From Escallonia rubra (taxonomy: Eukaryota; Streptophyta; Magnoliopsida; Escalloniales; Escalloniaceae): 64,000 nt of DNA. This document shows, piece after piece, positions 44,214 through 56,215 of this stretch (position 1 is the first letter of the stretch; each line of letters begins with the position of its first letter). The position numbers and the translations under genes are program-made. The stretch lies in the NCBI GenBank assembly GCA_033065855.1, contig JAVXUO010000518.1, positions 1-64,000 on the forward strand. The letters run 5' to 3'. The notes below the pieces were generated by a model. That model was given only the letters and a program-made list of their open reading frames with translations, made no database searches and had not been told where the DNA came from.

Positions 44214-46465
44214 ATGGAGGAAGTTGATCCAACCTTCATCCAAGCCCCCGAACACAGGCCTAAATTCGCCGTCACCGAAGACGAAGGCATCCCACTTATC
44301 GATATTTCCCCAATATACTCTCCTGAATGCTTTTCAAACACAAAGGCAAAAGAGCATCTGGTGTCTGAGATTGGTGAAGCATGCAGCAAGTGGGGATTTT
44401 TCCAAGTGATCAACCATGGAGTGCCTTTACATCGGCTCGAAAATGTTCAGTCGGCAGCGAAGAAGTTTTTTTATCAGCCGAAGGAGGAGAAGTTGAAGGT
44501 TAGAAGGGATGAGCTCAACTCACTTGGTTATTATGACACTGAGCATACCAAGAATGTTAGGGACTGGAAAGAGGTGATTGACATAACAGTAGAGGACCCA
44601 ACCTTGATGGCTGCTTCTCACGAGGCCGATAACACAGAGGTAACGGAGTGGGTTAATCGGTGGCCTAAGTATCCTCCTGAGTTCAGGTAATTCACTAAAA
44701 TCCCATTGTTGAGCAACAAAAAGCTTGTAAGTTATCTTCACTCTTCCTTAAAAGCACTGTAGAGATTATGCGATTTGACAGAATCATCATCCACGTTAAA
44801 TTCGCTTATTGCAAGGCTGGTATGCATTAAAAAATAAGTGATTCATCACCATAACATAGTCGCAAGGCACAATGTAAACAAACATAAAATTGGCAAGATG
44901 GGTTAGGTTGCAGGCTGCTTGGATTGAGCTCAGATCAAGATCTGACAACATTGTACTACTTTTTATATACTTCGGTCCCAACAAGAGAAGAAAAAAGAGA
45001 GCAAAGCTAGTAGTTTCAAGTATTTGCCAAATCACAAGCGAATTTAGTGAAGACTTAAATCCTCAACCTGGTAAATATAGAGTTGCCATAGCTAGAAAAC
45101 TGCAAAATCATACCAGATTTAGAAAAAGATACAAAGCTAGAGGTCATGCCTAGAATTCTGGCCATGCCTTCCGCTACGTACTGCTCCCGTCGATCTAGGT
45201 CATGGGTACTACTGCTGTGTGTAAACATATACAGTCATTAGGCAGAGACCATACATTAATTGTATATGGATACAAGCAATATCTAAACTTAGATGTTATC
45301 CACATCCTTTATCGACACTTCGCACATGCAGTGGAGTAAAAGATGCAGTCGTGTACAAATTTGCAAGAAGAACGATTAACTTCTCAAAAACGATTCTTTT
45401 AATATGTTGGCAGTAGAGGCAGAAGCAGCCTAGCAGAGACGACGCACAGTGTGATGCAGAGTCAGAACACTATCAGTATACATAATACCTAAATTTTGGA
45501 GACTGCTATTATTGTTAGAATTTTCACTCTTCCCACTCCCCTCCTTCCTTTTCCCCAGTGGTGAATGTAAGTGCTTCAAGGCTCTCTGTATCTGCCTAAT
45601 GCGTTTGTAAGACATGGCTAAATAACCCAATTGATTACCTCAAACAGGGAAGCGTTCGAGGAATATGCTAATGAAATGCAAAAACTAGTTTACAAGTTAC
45701 TGGAATTAATCTCCCTAAGCTTAGGCTTACCAGCAAGTCGGTTGAATGGCTTCTTTAAAGACCAAACCAGCCACATCCGTTTCAATCACTATCCGCCTTG
45801 CCCAATCCCTGGACTAGCTCTTGGTGTTGGTCGACACAAGGATGCCGTTGCCTTGACTATCCTTGCTCAGGATGATGTTGGAGGACTAGAAGTAAGGAGA
45901 AAAACTGATGGAAAGTGGATTCGAGTAAAACCTACTCCTGATGCTTACATCATCAACGTTGGCGACATGATTCAGGTACCATTAATGAGCTTTGAACTAA
46001 TTCAACTAGTCCGCCTGTGTCTATATTATTGACAAGTTTGCTGCTTCCAAGAATTGAAGTCATAGAATATGACGGATAGATATATTTCATTTCTGCAATT
46101 GAACAAAGTGATCATACCACAGAGAAAAAGTTGCATATCTGTAGAGGGTGCTTTATAGTGTTTGATAGCTTTATTGTGTTTGATGTATTAAGATTTTTGG
46201 ACAGGTCTGGAGCAATGACAAGTATGAGAGTGTGGAGCACAGGGTGATGGTGAACCCTGAGAGGGAGAGGTTCTCCATACCATTCTTCTTGAGTCCTGCA
46301 CACTACACTATGGTGAAGCCCCTAGAGGAGCTTTTAGATGAGCAAAACCCCGCCAAGTATAGGACATATAACTGGGGGAAGTTCTTGGCTACCCGGAAGC
46401 GCAGTAATTTCAAGAAGCTCAACGTTGAAAATATCCAAATTTATCAATTTAAAGACTCCAAGTAA
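44214..46465 (+). CDS. 2-oxoglutarate/Fe(II)-dependent dioxygenase ODD4
   Basis: Exons 44214-44686, 45648-45975 and 46205-46465; 353 aa. It is an ODD2-type member starting MEEVDPTFIQAPEHRPKF. Fe ligands (RHKD and VEHRV) and RFS are intact; NHYP is present. In exon 1 it reads FFYQPKEEKL where the others have FFDQPKEE, and LNSLGYYDTEHTKN, which shares YYDTEH with ODD1. Exon 2 is nearly the same as in ODD2, so exchange between copies by gene conversion is possible. Introns are 961 and 229 bp. It is the last complete gene of the array. Confidence 0.93.
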
Positions 46466-46952
46466 TTGGTATATGCACAATAAACATACCATCGTTATGT
46501 CTGTATAAAAATCAATAAGCTGCTTGAGTTTCTGCTTGATCTAGTAACCATGCTCTAAATAGATGGTACAGATGGTACTGGAAACATGTTACAGCCACTA
46601 TGTAATATAGACCCATGAATAAAGTGGAATTCTTCTGGATCTCTTTATACTCATATGAGGTGCAATGGACTTGTGCAACTCCAAAAACCAAAATGAAAGG
46701 TATGATGGTTATGCAGTAGTCTACCCAATTACTTTAGCCAAGTAATGGTGATAAAGATGCAATAGTAGGTACGTGCCCAGATGATCATCTTAACAAATTA
46801 ACAAGTTGCATTGCCTACCCCAGAGAAGAAAATGATACTGCACAACAATGGTATGTAGCCCAACCCCCAAAAAACCAGGAAAAATTGAATCCAACCAGAA
46901 TTTCCGAGTAGCTCCAGAAAAAGCACAGCAAAGAACAAGAAATCAAGAACTT
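46466..46952. other. 3' flank of ODD4
   Basis: Repeats the 3' flank found after ODD2 and ODD3, with small gaps. AATAAA at about 46,480 lies soon after the stop. No gene. Confidence 0.65.
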
Positions 46953-47035
46953 GTATGCAGGCCTTAACTCAGTTATCATTAGAGCTGAAGCCTGAAGTCA
47001 TTACTTCGGTAGATCTTTCCGTGTTAAATTCTCCC
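46953..47035 (+). pseudogene. Stub of a fifth ODD unit
   Basis: ATGCAGGCCTTAACTC and AGAGCTGAAGCCTGAAGTCATT here match the start of units C and D. The match then jumps to TAGATCTTTCCGTGTTAAATTC, which resembles the IDLSVLNS codons of ODD1 exon 1. It then ends in unrelated DNA, so only the edge of a further unit is left. Confidence 0.55.
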
Positions 47036-47368
47036 ATATGATACCTTATGCTTCGGTATTTATCAATCTGTCCCGGATACTGAATTATGATGACTTTGAT
47101 TTACAATCGTACCAATGCAGCTTTATCCATTGCCAATTTACTCTAAGTAAACTAGGTGCTAAGTGTAGTCTTAAATGTCGACACACATTGGGGAGAGCAT
47201 GGGTGGACTTTCTTATCTGCTATGAGTTCAGTCAAGAGGCTGAGTACTATTAAATTGTTTATTCAACTTCAAAAGAATCCTGTGTTGAAGAACTGTCGGC
47301 TGGACATATTAGATTAAGTTCAATGGAAGCATGTCGATGTCACAGCATAGGACTTTTGAAAGAGCTGC

Positions 47369-47375
47369 TATATAT
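47369..47375 (+). promoter_or_regulatory. TATA box candidate of the methylesterase gene
   Basis: TATATAT lies 55 bp before the ATG at 47,430, which leaves room for a leader of about 25-30 bases. Position and sequence are suitable, but TATA-like runs are common in this AT-rich DNA. Confidence 0.4.
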
Positions 47376-47429
47376 CAGATGTGAGCAGGTGACCAGTAGC
47401 TGCAGCTAGGAGTAAAAGAGACGAAGAGG

Positions 47430-49112
47430 ATGAGGGAAAGGAAGAAGCAGGTATTGTTAATCTTTCTAATAGTGCTTTTTGTCTTTGAAACAGTGAATAC
47501 AAAAGTGTCTGGCAAGCACTTTGTGCTAATTCATGGTTCATGCCTCGGTGCCTGGTCTTGGTACAAGCTAGTGCCAATGCTAGAATCATCAGGCCACAAC
47601 GTCACAGCTCTCGACTTAGCCGCTTCAGGGATCAACCCGAAACAGGTACATGATGTTCCGTTGATCTCTGATTACTTCCAGCCATTGAAGGATTTCATGG
47701 CCTCTCTTCCTTCGCAAGAGAGAGTGATCCTTGTAGGTCACAGCTTTGGTGGGTTGGCCATTTCTAGTGCCATGGAAAATTTCTCAAAGAAAATTTATGT
47801 GGCTGTTTTCGTCACTGCCCTGATGCCTGGTCCAACCCTCAACATCAGCACTCTCAATCAAGAGGTATAGACGCGCCTTAACTGTCATTGATCGTTTATT
47901 TCCATACTGCGTTTAGTGGAAATAAGGATTAAATCAATCTGGAACATTAGAAGTGAGATGGCCGGTGCCAAATGGGCAATGGCCTGAGGGTGGCTGGAAT
48001 CTGTACACATCTAAAGGTTGATTAAAGTTGAAAACTTCAATAGGAAGACAATGGTGGTGAAAATGTTTTGGTCACTTTTGACTTTTAAACTAGTTCTCAA
48101 AGTTATTTTATGGACCCTTGTTAGGCACCAAGTATTCTTATGTTTTAACAAACTGACAAAAAATAAAAAGTTACACAGTTAGCTATGTGCACTCTCCATC
48201 CCTTTAAAAGGGACATTCTTTTAAACTAACATTGTATAAACGTGATTTCCTTTTCATTCCTTCCTCTACTTCTCTTGTGCTGTTTACTATTCTTGCACCT
48301 TTATCTAGATAGGCAACTAAGGGAGACATGTGAAACAATAGATTTCATTAGCTTTTTCCACAAAAACAAAAGTTAAAAGTGGTCATTTTTAAATGGAAGC
48401 AGGAAAAGAGGTCTCTTTTGATGTATAATGTTCAGATCCAGAGCATGGACAGCCCCTAATTTGCATTCCTGTTCCTCTCTTCTTTCCCCAATCTTTGGTC
48501 AGTGAGAGGTTAATATAATTCCAATTAAATCCTAAGAAACTGTAACTCTTTATCCAGCCTCTTTACTACTTGTTTCTCATTCCATGAAGTCCTTCAGAAG
48601 ACAAGATTCTCTGCTAGACAGCCATTACACATATGATGCAGGACCTAACAACCCTCCAACCAGCTTCATCTTTGGCCCCTTGTACTTATCAACAAATGTA
48701 TATCAGCTCAGCCCAATTGAGGTATGCAGAGTGCAGAATGCCTAGTAATATTCAGGTGATACTCATCGCAGAAGAAGTTGTAGATTGCTGTGAAAGAAAC
48801 GCTAACGTTTTACCTCATTTGTCACAGGATGTGGCGATGGCGACCTTATTGATGAGACCCCTGTGCTTGTACAGCGAAGAAGACATGTCGAAGGAGCTAA
48901 AGTTGTCTAGCAAGAAATATGGTACTGTCAGGCGAGTTTTTTTAATATCCAGGGAAGACAAGGTCACTAACAAGGATTTTCAATTGTGGATGATTGAGAA
49001 TAATCCCCTCAATCAAGTGGAAGAAATCACGGGATCTGATCATATGGTTATGATGTCTAAGCCCGCTGAGCTCTTCCTTCATCTGCAGGGTATTGCTGAG
49101 AAGTGCTCTTAA
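47430..49112 (+). CDS. MES-family alpha/beta-hydrolase (methylesterase-like) with N-terminal hydrophobic segment
   Basis: Exons 47430-47864, 48590-48721 and 48828-49112; 283 aa, both introns phase 0. The order of motifs is that of SABP2/MES and hydroxynitrile-lyase-like plant hydrolases: HFVLIHGSCLGAWSWYK (oxyanion HG region), nucleophile S105 in GHSFGG, then DSHYTYDAGPNNPPTSF and FGPLYLS, and acid D233 (SREDK) and base H261 (GSDHM). The triad is complete, so ester hydrolysis is likely; known substrates in the family are methyl esters of salicylate, jasmonate or indole-acetate. Residues 8-23 are strongly hydrophobic after a basic start, as in a signal peptide or anchor, whereas most MES proteins are cytosolic and begin near the beta-1 strand. 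The acceptor at 48,589 was chosen because it alone keeps frame and family sequence (SFRRQ...LLDSHY). Confidence 0.9.
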
Positions 49113-50109
49113 TCTTCTACAATAGTCAATAGATAGGGAAATTCAATAAGGTGTTTGCAGCTAATTCCATCATGTATTCACTTGACAATTGTAGCATATA
49201 CTGTTCAAGTGTTGCTATGGCAACCACATCAGATCCTTTGGCGTTAAAGTATCTAACCTTCCTGTTCTATGAGCGTAGTGTTGGAAATTCCAAAGAATGG
49301 CCTGATCGACAGCCACAGGCAGGTGGTCTGAATTCTATGTTACCTATGAGCTTATGCAATCCGATACAGGCAGTGAGAAGTGGGAAAAATATAAGATATC
49401 GATTTGACATCGTTGCATAGTGCTAGAAGGCAACTTCAGAAGAAGGGACTCTGCTAATTACACCTAGACATGGACTTCTAATGTCAAAATTTGGCATTAG
49501 CCATTCTAAGTCCTAGAAAACAAGATCATATTGGTTGCGGCACTCGATCAATTACTAGAGAGACAACTACAGAAGGGAGTCTCTTTTAAAATATTTCTCG
49601 CTCTTCAAGTTCTTTTTTGGTAGCCCCAACTTCTATTCAGCTTCCAAATTCAAGGTAAGAACAAGGAAATCGACCAAGAATTATGACAATCTCTAAAATA
49701 TATTACGTTTTGTGTCAAATTTCACAGCAGAGGGTAAACTTTTTGTTAATTTCCTTCTTAATGGGGTATTTGAGAGAACTGGCTACAATTTCGACATGCA
49801 AATCATATTTATGGTAGCTAATTAAGTGGCATAGATAATCATGGAGAGGAGACCCCGTGTTGCTCGTGTTACTGTCTGCTACAGTGTCTGCGGTGGGGGC
49901 TACATCAAACTCTGAATAAGGATTGAGTTTGAATGTCACGTGAAAATGGATGGACTTGATCATTGTCGTAGATAATAATATTTTGGAAACATGGAAAAAT
50001 ACAGACTCTACTTTTTAAAGAAGGTAGGGTCCTAGGCATTGAGAAGACGTCGGTGTGGAGGAAGTTAGCCATATCTCTTTATTATTTGTTTCGGTTCTGC
50101 CCCTTCCGA
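49113..50109. other. 3' flank of the methylesterase gene
   Basis: No convincing gene. A short open frame at 49,151-49,420 follows the stop but has no recognisable features and is probably untranslated trailer. Confidence 0.5.
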
Positions 50110-53100
50110 TCTATATCTATATATATATCTAATATTTATATTTATATTTAGATCTATATCTATTTATATGTACACATGCATAAAAGCACGTATAGACTTA
50201 AATGACTAATATTTTCCTAAAATGCCATTTTCAAGTTGAAGTTCTTTTTACAAGATTAAGAGTGATTAGATGTGTTTTTGACTGAAAACTTTTTTTTTTT
50301 CATTAAATACCCTTTTTTAATTAGAGAGTTATTAAAAAATGAGCTTGTTTTTGACTTCTCATAAAATATCAAGTCTCTTTATTTAAAATATCCTTATTGG
50401 AATATATGTTTTTGTTAGAGTTAAGGGTTGTTTTTTACTTTTGACTTAAAACTTTTTTTTTCTTCATTTAATACCCTTTTTGAATGAAAAAGCGTGCTAC
50501 TAAAAAATAATGGTGATTTTAACTTCTCTAGGAAATCAAGCCATTTTTCTTAAAATAACCTTATTGAAATATATGTTTTTTTTTTTAAAATAAGGGTTAT
50601 TTTGACTTTTATGAAAAAAAAAACTTATGAAAATTCTATAAAATCACTCTTGCACTCATGCATGCTTCCTGATTACTAAAATATTCCTATCAAGCATGAT
50701 TACTAAAATGTTCCTATCAAAACCTACCACCTACATCCACATCAAAACTAAAGTATCTTAAAGCTACTAAATATTTCCATCAAATTCGAAAGGAAAAAAA
50801 AAACTTGCAGAGAATAAAATTTTCTATATAGTCTTTTGTGAGAAATGTAATATGCCTATACTAAATTGAATTTTTTGTCAGAAATTCAATCTTTTTCAAA
50901 ATTTACATGTATTGTATACTGATGCGTATTCTATAGACTTGAATTATTGTTTATGTATATGGATTTCAATACAAGCATGTTAGTACGTTGAAACTATCAT
51001 AACCTGAACTTTAATTCTAGATGTTGAATATGAACATATTGGTATAAGGAAGTTATCGTAAAATTTGAGTTTTTTAGAATTTTCTAAATGCACATGTAAT
51101 CCTGACTAGAGTTAAATGGCTAATTTTTTTTTTTTCCTTAAGATGCTCTTTCTAAATTGAAATTTTCATAAAACATTAGTGCTGATTAGGGGCACTTTTT
51201 ACTTAAAATTTTTTTTTTCCATTAAATAGTCATTTTGAATTAGAGTGTTATTTTGACTTCTTTTAGAATATCAAGCCTACTCCCGTAAAGTATCCTTATC
51301 GGAATATGTATGCTTTTGTTAGAATTTAATGGTTGTACTAACTTTTGTTAAGAAAAGGAGGGAAAAGAACATTATGAAAATCCTATAAAATCACCCTTAA
51401 GAAATTTGATTACTTAAGAAATTTCAATCAAAACCTATTGTCTCCATGCATTCACATCAAAACAAAACTACCTTAGACCTACTACATTTTTTCATCAAAT
51501 TCGATCAAGAAAAAAAAATCTCGATCAAGAAAAAAAAAATCGCAGAGAACAATGATTTCTATAGTCTTTTAAGAGAAATCTAATATATCTAAACTAAATT
51601 GAATTTTTTTGTAGGAAACTCATTTTTTTAAATTTTGTATTTCATATTTGTATTTTGATGCATATACTAAAGATTTGAATTATTGTGCATGTATATAGAT
51701 TTCAATACAAACATATTAATACGTTGAAACTACTGTAAACCTGAAATTTAATTCTAGATTTTGAATACAGACATATTGGTATAAGGAAGGTAACGTAAAG
51801 TTTGAGTTTTTTAGAATTTTTTAAATGCATATGTAATCTTAACTGGGGTTAACTGGCTAATCTTTTTTCTTCCTCCTTGAGATGTCCTTTTTAAATTGAA
51901 GTTTTCATGACAATAGTGGTGATCAAGTGTATTTTTCACTTAAATATTATTTTTTTCATAAAGTACATATTCTGAGTTAGAGTGTTGTTAAAAAATAAGG
52001 TGTTTTTTTACTTCTTTTTAGGATATCAAGTCTCTTTCCCTAAAATACTCTTATTGAAATATATGATTTTGTTAGAGTTAAAGATTATTTTGAATTTTAC
52101 TTTAAAAAAAAGAAAAAAGTTCCGAAGGAAATCCTATAAAATAATTCTTGAACTTCTGCATGCTTTTTGACTACTAAAAAATTCCCTATAAAAATCTACC
52201 ACCTTCATTCATGTTAAAACTAAACTATCTTAAAGTTACTACATCTTCTCTATCAAATTTGATTAAAGAAAACAACTTGTGGATAATAGAGTTTTCTATA
52301 GCCATTTAGAAGAAATGTAATATAACTAAAGTACATTAAATATATTCTTAGAAACTCAACCCTTCTTTAACTTTGTATTTCATATATTGTATATTGATGT
52401 GTATGCTACAAATTTGCATTATTATGTATGTATATAGATTTCAATGCAAAAATATTAGTTCATTAAAATCATCATAAAACTAAAGTTTAATTCCATATTT
52501 TGAATACAAACATATTAGTATAATAAAGTTATTCTTAAAATAGAGTTTTTAAAAAAACTTTCAGATGCATAAAAATCGCTACATCATAACATTCTGCTCT
52601 TAAATATAATTTGAGTTCGTGGCAAGTACATAATCTTGTGTTTGTATTAGAGTTATTGGACTATTTGTATGACAACATATTCTTCATATCATTATTATTT
52701 TTATATGATCCACTGTAGTCTGGAATACCATATATTTGCATAATAACATATTCTTTATATGGCGATTATGCTCATATATTCCACTATTATAAGGGATTGG
52801 GTTAGGTGAAACTGAATTGATAAATATTCTAATTTATTTGAGTTCAAATGATTAATATTTTTCTTAGTTTAAAAACTCGCAAGTTTTGATACGTAAGGGA
52901 TTAAAAGAGAATTTTTTTTTTTAAATACTCTTTTTATGTTCGCTAATGCGTCTTTTATGACAAAAGAATATGAATATAAACGAAAAGGGTGAGGATCTGA
53001 CACATATAAAATAATATTAAGAGATTAAGTGGCTAAATATTTTTTTGTTTAAAATATTCATTTTAAATTTATAAGATTTCTATAGATTAAGGGTATTTTT

Positions 53101-54166
53101 AAATTTTAAAAAGATGAAGCTAAATTACAGTATTTTTGGCTGAATTTAAACAATCTATTGCTAGAAGAGGTTAAAGATTCACTGATGCATCTTTTAATTA
53201 CAAAGATTGAATGAATATAATCAAAATAGGTGTGAACCTGGGGCCATCGTATAACAATGATTCCAAGGGGAGTTCTGAAGAGGTTAAAAATTCTCTAATG
53301 TATCTTTTAGTGATAAAAGAATTGAATTCAACCAACGCAGGATTGGATATAACCCAATTATCCTATATATATGATGCTAAGTCTCTCTTCAACTTTTGAA
53401 AAAAAATCTATCTAAACCTAACCTTGATACCAACATCAAAATCAATAAAAATGAGCACATTAATTTTCACTATTTATTAGAGAATCGTTCCTAAGTCCAG
53501 GTATTATTATACTTTTTATTTATATACGATATTCTTTTAAGGTGGATCGGCTATTGCATCTACTAACTTTTATTGCATATGATTGCAAAATTAAATTTAT
53601 CGATATAGATACAAGTCAGAATATCTACAAGTTCGGCCTTCTCTTTTCAACTTTTATGATGAAACTATGTGTTATTTTGTGTTTGGTAAAATAGTGGGTT
53701 GTTATGTTTTTCTTAACTCTCATAACCTTATGCAATAGGTCATTTTTTTTTTTAATTTAATGATACAAGTCTTATTATTCGATAAATGATCTGAATTAGA
53801 AATTACTCTTGATGAACTTTTTAGGATTTGTATTTATATTATTAATCTAATGCGTATGTATATAATGTGAAAAACTTAGGTTTTTGAACATTATTGAAAT
53901 TACTTTGCTCATTACCATTATCTCATATTAACTTCACACGTTTATTTGGTAGTATACAATGTTCGAGTTTGAAAGTAAGACTATATTTTTGTGCAATGGA
54001 CTTTCTATACTTTCAAGTATTTGATCAGCAACTATCAATTAATTTACTTATTATGGTTTATTTTTAATAGTCTTATTAATTAATTTCAATTGTGCTTTTC
54101 ACTAAGGTTTATAACATTTTTCTTTCAAATCACTATATAATGTGCAAAGCACACGATTCTTACTAG
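50110..54166 (+). mobile_element. Non-autonomous Helitron-like element (4.06 kb)
   Basis: The 3' end has the Helitron signature: a TGTGC-AAA-GCACA hairpin (54,141-54,153), then ten bases and the terminal CTAG at 54,163-54,166, followed by T. The 5' end begins TCTATATCTATATATA right after an A, so the element sits between A and T as Helitrons do, without a target duplication. No Rep/helicase coding is present. The interior is AT-rich and contains diverged repeats of about 735-900 bp (starting near 50,200, 51,110 and 51,845) sharing ACTGGCTAAT.TTTT and ATCAAGTCTCTTT-like blocks. The 5' end is less certain than the 3' end. Confidence 0.78.
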
Positions 54167-54789
54167 TTACCGAAAATGCGTAAAAGGGAAGGAGTATGGT
54201 GAGGGGTCTAACCCTGCTTCCAGATTTAATTGCTTTGGGATCAGTAGATTATAACGAGAAGATCAAGATTCATGCAGGGCCGAGTCTATTTAGTATTATA
54301 TCAAACTATTCACATGCATAAAGAGCGCCACATGACTTTGATAAATGTCTTCCTCCCAAAAATTGTGTAGTACGTCTACTACATACACATCTTAAACTTT
54401 GTTCGACGTTATTTCAATTGTTATTATACCACCATTTAGGTCTCAAAAAAATAGTTGAATTCCCTCTATTGAACTTCCAGCAGAAAGATGCTTTTTGTGC
54501 AAAACAAAGGACAAATTAAGTAATTTGTAACCGTGTGAGAGATGCAGAGTGAGCATAATGTGGCAATGAAGGCAACCAAATTCATCTTTCATTTGCAAAC
54601 TTCCTTACTGAACAAAACTGCAGGTACAATTCAAACGCCCACGAACATTGATATAGTAATGCTGTTCATTCCAATTTACAAAAGGAAAAAGTAGGAAGCC
54701 AACACAGATTAAGCTTTACGGTAGGCGGGTTCTCTCTCTGAACTCTCAAGTAATTCAAAGAAAACGAGGGCTATTGAGTGATGAGTTAA
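54167..54789. other. Intergenic after the Helitron
   Basis: No gene or clear repeat seen. It may contain the 3' untranslated region of the small minus-strand ORF at 54,790. Confidence 0.4.
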
Positions 54790-55050
54790 TCAAGGAAGAA
54801 GACCCGTGTAAGGGACAGGGATAGTGTAACCTGGGTTTACAAAGAAAGACTCGGATCTCTGCTGGAGAACTGTGTATACCGCTTCAAAGAACACAAAGAC
54901 AAACTCTATCACCAAATTCGCTAGCTCCATGCACATTTCCAGTTTATGCATCATCACCATTACTGCAACAACAATGAACGGAAACTGCTCTTTATAGTTT
55001 CTGTTTCTTCTATGAATTTTCTCCGCGTCACTCTCAATTATCCAATTCAT
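54790..55050 (-). CDS. Possible small membrane-associated protein (86 aa)
   Basis: An ATG-started frame of 86 codons in DNA with no visible transposon. It has a charged N-terminus (SDAEKIHRRNRNYKEQ), a hydrophobic run (FPFIVVAVMVMM), a second hydrophobic stretch (LVIEFVFVFFEAVYTVL) and a Pro/Tyr-rich tail (NPGYTIPVPYTGLLP). I do not recognise a family. Composition looks protein-like rather than random for such AT-rich surroundings, but length alone would allow chance. A TATATAAAG-like stretch lies only about 20 bp before the ATG, too close for a normal promoter. It could be a chance ORF or a small-peptide gene. Confidence 0.3.
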   Translation of the reverse strand: MNWIIESDAEKIHRRNRNYKEQFPFIVVAVMVMMHKLEMCMELANLVIEFVFVFFEAVYTVLQQRSESFFVNPGYTIPVPYTGLLP

Positions 55051-56085
55051 GATGAATGTTATTGCCCATCTTTATATGTGTGTGCATGTGTACGTAGCCA
55101 TCCGATAAGAAGGAAGCAGTGTGGTTCAAACTGGCCTTTGGGAATCCCCAAGGGACACATTTCTCTCTACCTATGACTCTATACCCAATAATATCTCTAA
55201 GTTCAGCATGTTGTTGAAGATTGACAACCTGGTCTATAAGGTTGACAGGTACTGCTTTATCTAGATTAATTATCCTATTTGAAAATCTGGACAGGCTTAG
55301 AATATGCTTTTTTCAAGCTAGTGACTTCTTAATAATTTTTTGTAGCCATCTGTAAACGAAATATATACATATAAATATGGCAATGTCAATGAATAACATA
55401 CTGGTCGGGTTAAGCATTGATGTTATATCTAATAAAAAAATGTTAAAAATGAGTACTCATTTTTTTTTTTTTTGTTGCAAAACTAGTGTAAGATTACAAA
55501 ACAAAATATTAGATTTCTTTCTCTCGTATCTCTCACATGAGATTCTAAGCCCGTTTGCATGAGCGAGTGGGCCGGATAGCATCTGATTTAAATTGGGCTT
55601 TTGGATCATTCCTTTATGTTCATGCATAATAAATATGCTAAAAGGCAAATATAGCCTCGTTCCTCCATTTCCTTCTATCTCGTAATTTTTTGTCCGATAT
55701 CTCTGACTCTTCCCGTTGACGACGATCGTAAACCCACCATTGTTGCTCTTAGTCCCCAAACCGGACTTTTTAACCCCTCTATTTGAATAATCCAAGCTCC
55801 AATCAACCTCCCGTTGACGAGTTATGGGCCGTCAGCTTGTTGTGGAGTTTCATCTACCATAGTAGGTATGAGTTATGACCAGTTGGTGAGCTCTTACTAC
55901 TAATTACCTTTAGATTGTGGAGAGAAAATAGAAGAGTGGTTGAAGCGAAAATTTGAACAAAAGGTAAGGGACAAAAAAGCTTTTTTTCATTCTGTTTTTT
56001 TATTTAAAAGATTGCCTGTGAAATTTTTTGATTAATTTGGTTTGGTAATATTTAAGGATCTTTTTCACGATGTGACAAGAGTATG
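55051..56085. other. Intergenic
   Basis: No supported gene. Open frames on the minus strand near 55,457-55,795 run into a poly-T tract and look like chance ORFs. Confidence 0.4.
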
Positions 56086-56215
56086 TAGGGGTGGCAATAG
56101 GCGGGTTGGGTCAAAGAATTGTGGGTCAGATATGGGTTGGGTCAGGTACGGGTCTAGCATGACTTGTGTTGGTGTGGGTTGGGTCAAAAACGAGTCTGTC
56201 ACTTAGACCTGACCC
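56086..56215. mobile_element. Single end of a hAT-like element
   Basis: TAGGGGTGGCAATAGGCGGG followed by repeated GGGTTGGGTC and then GACCTGACCCGACCC, the usual terminal and sub-terminal pattern of TAG..TGGCAA-type plant hAT elements such as the one at 22,308. No opposite end or target duplication was found, so it is truncated. Confidence 0.55.

Larger units (their letters stand above)
43935..46952 (+). repeat. Tandem ODD unit D
   Basis: A repeat unit of about 3.0 kb holding ODD4. It starts and ends at the same ATGCAGGCCTTAACTC block as unit C. It is longer mainly because of a longer intron 1. Confidence 0.8.

Noticed and set aside
49151-49420. Open frame after the methylesterase stop codon
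   Set aside because: It follows directly in the probable 3' trailer and has no recognisable features.
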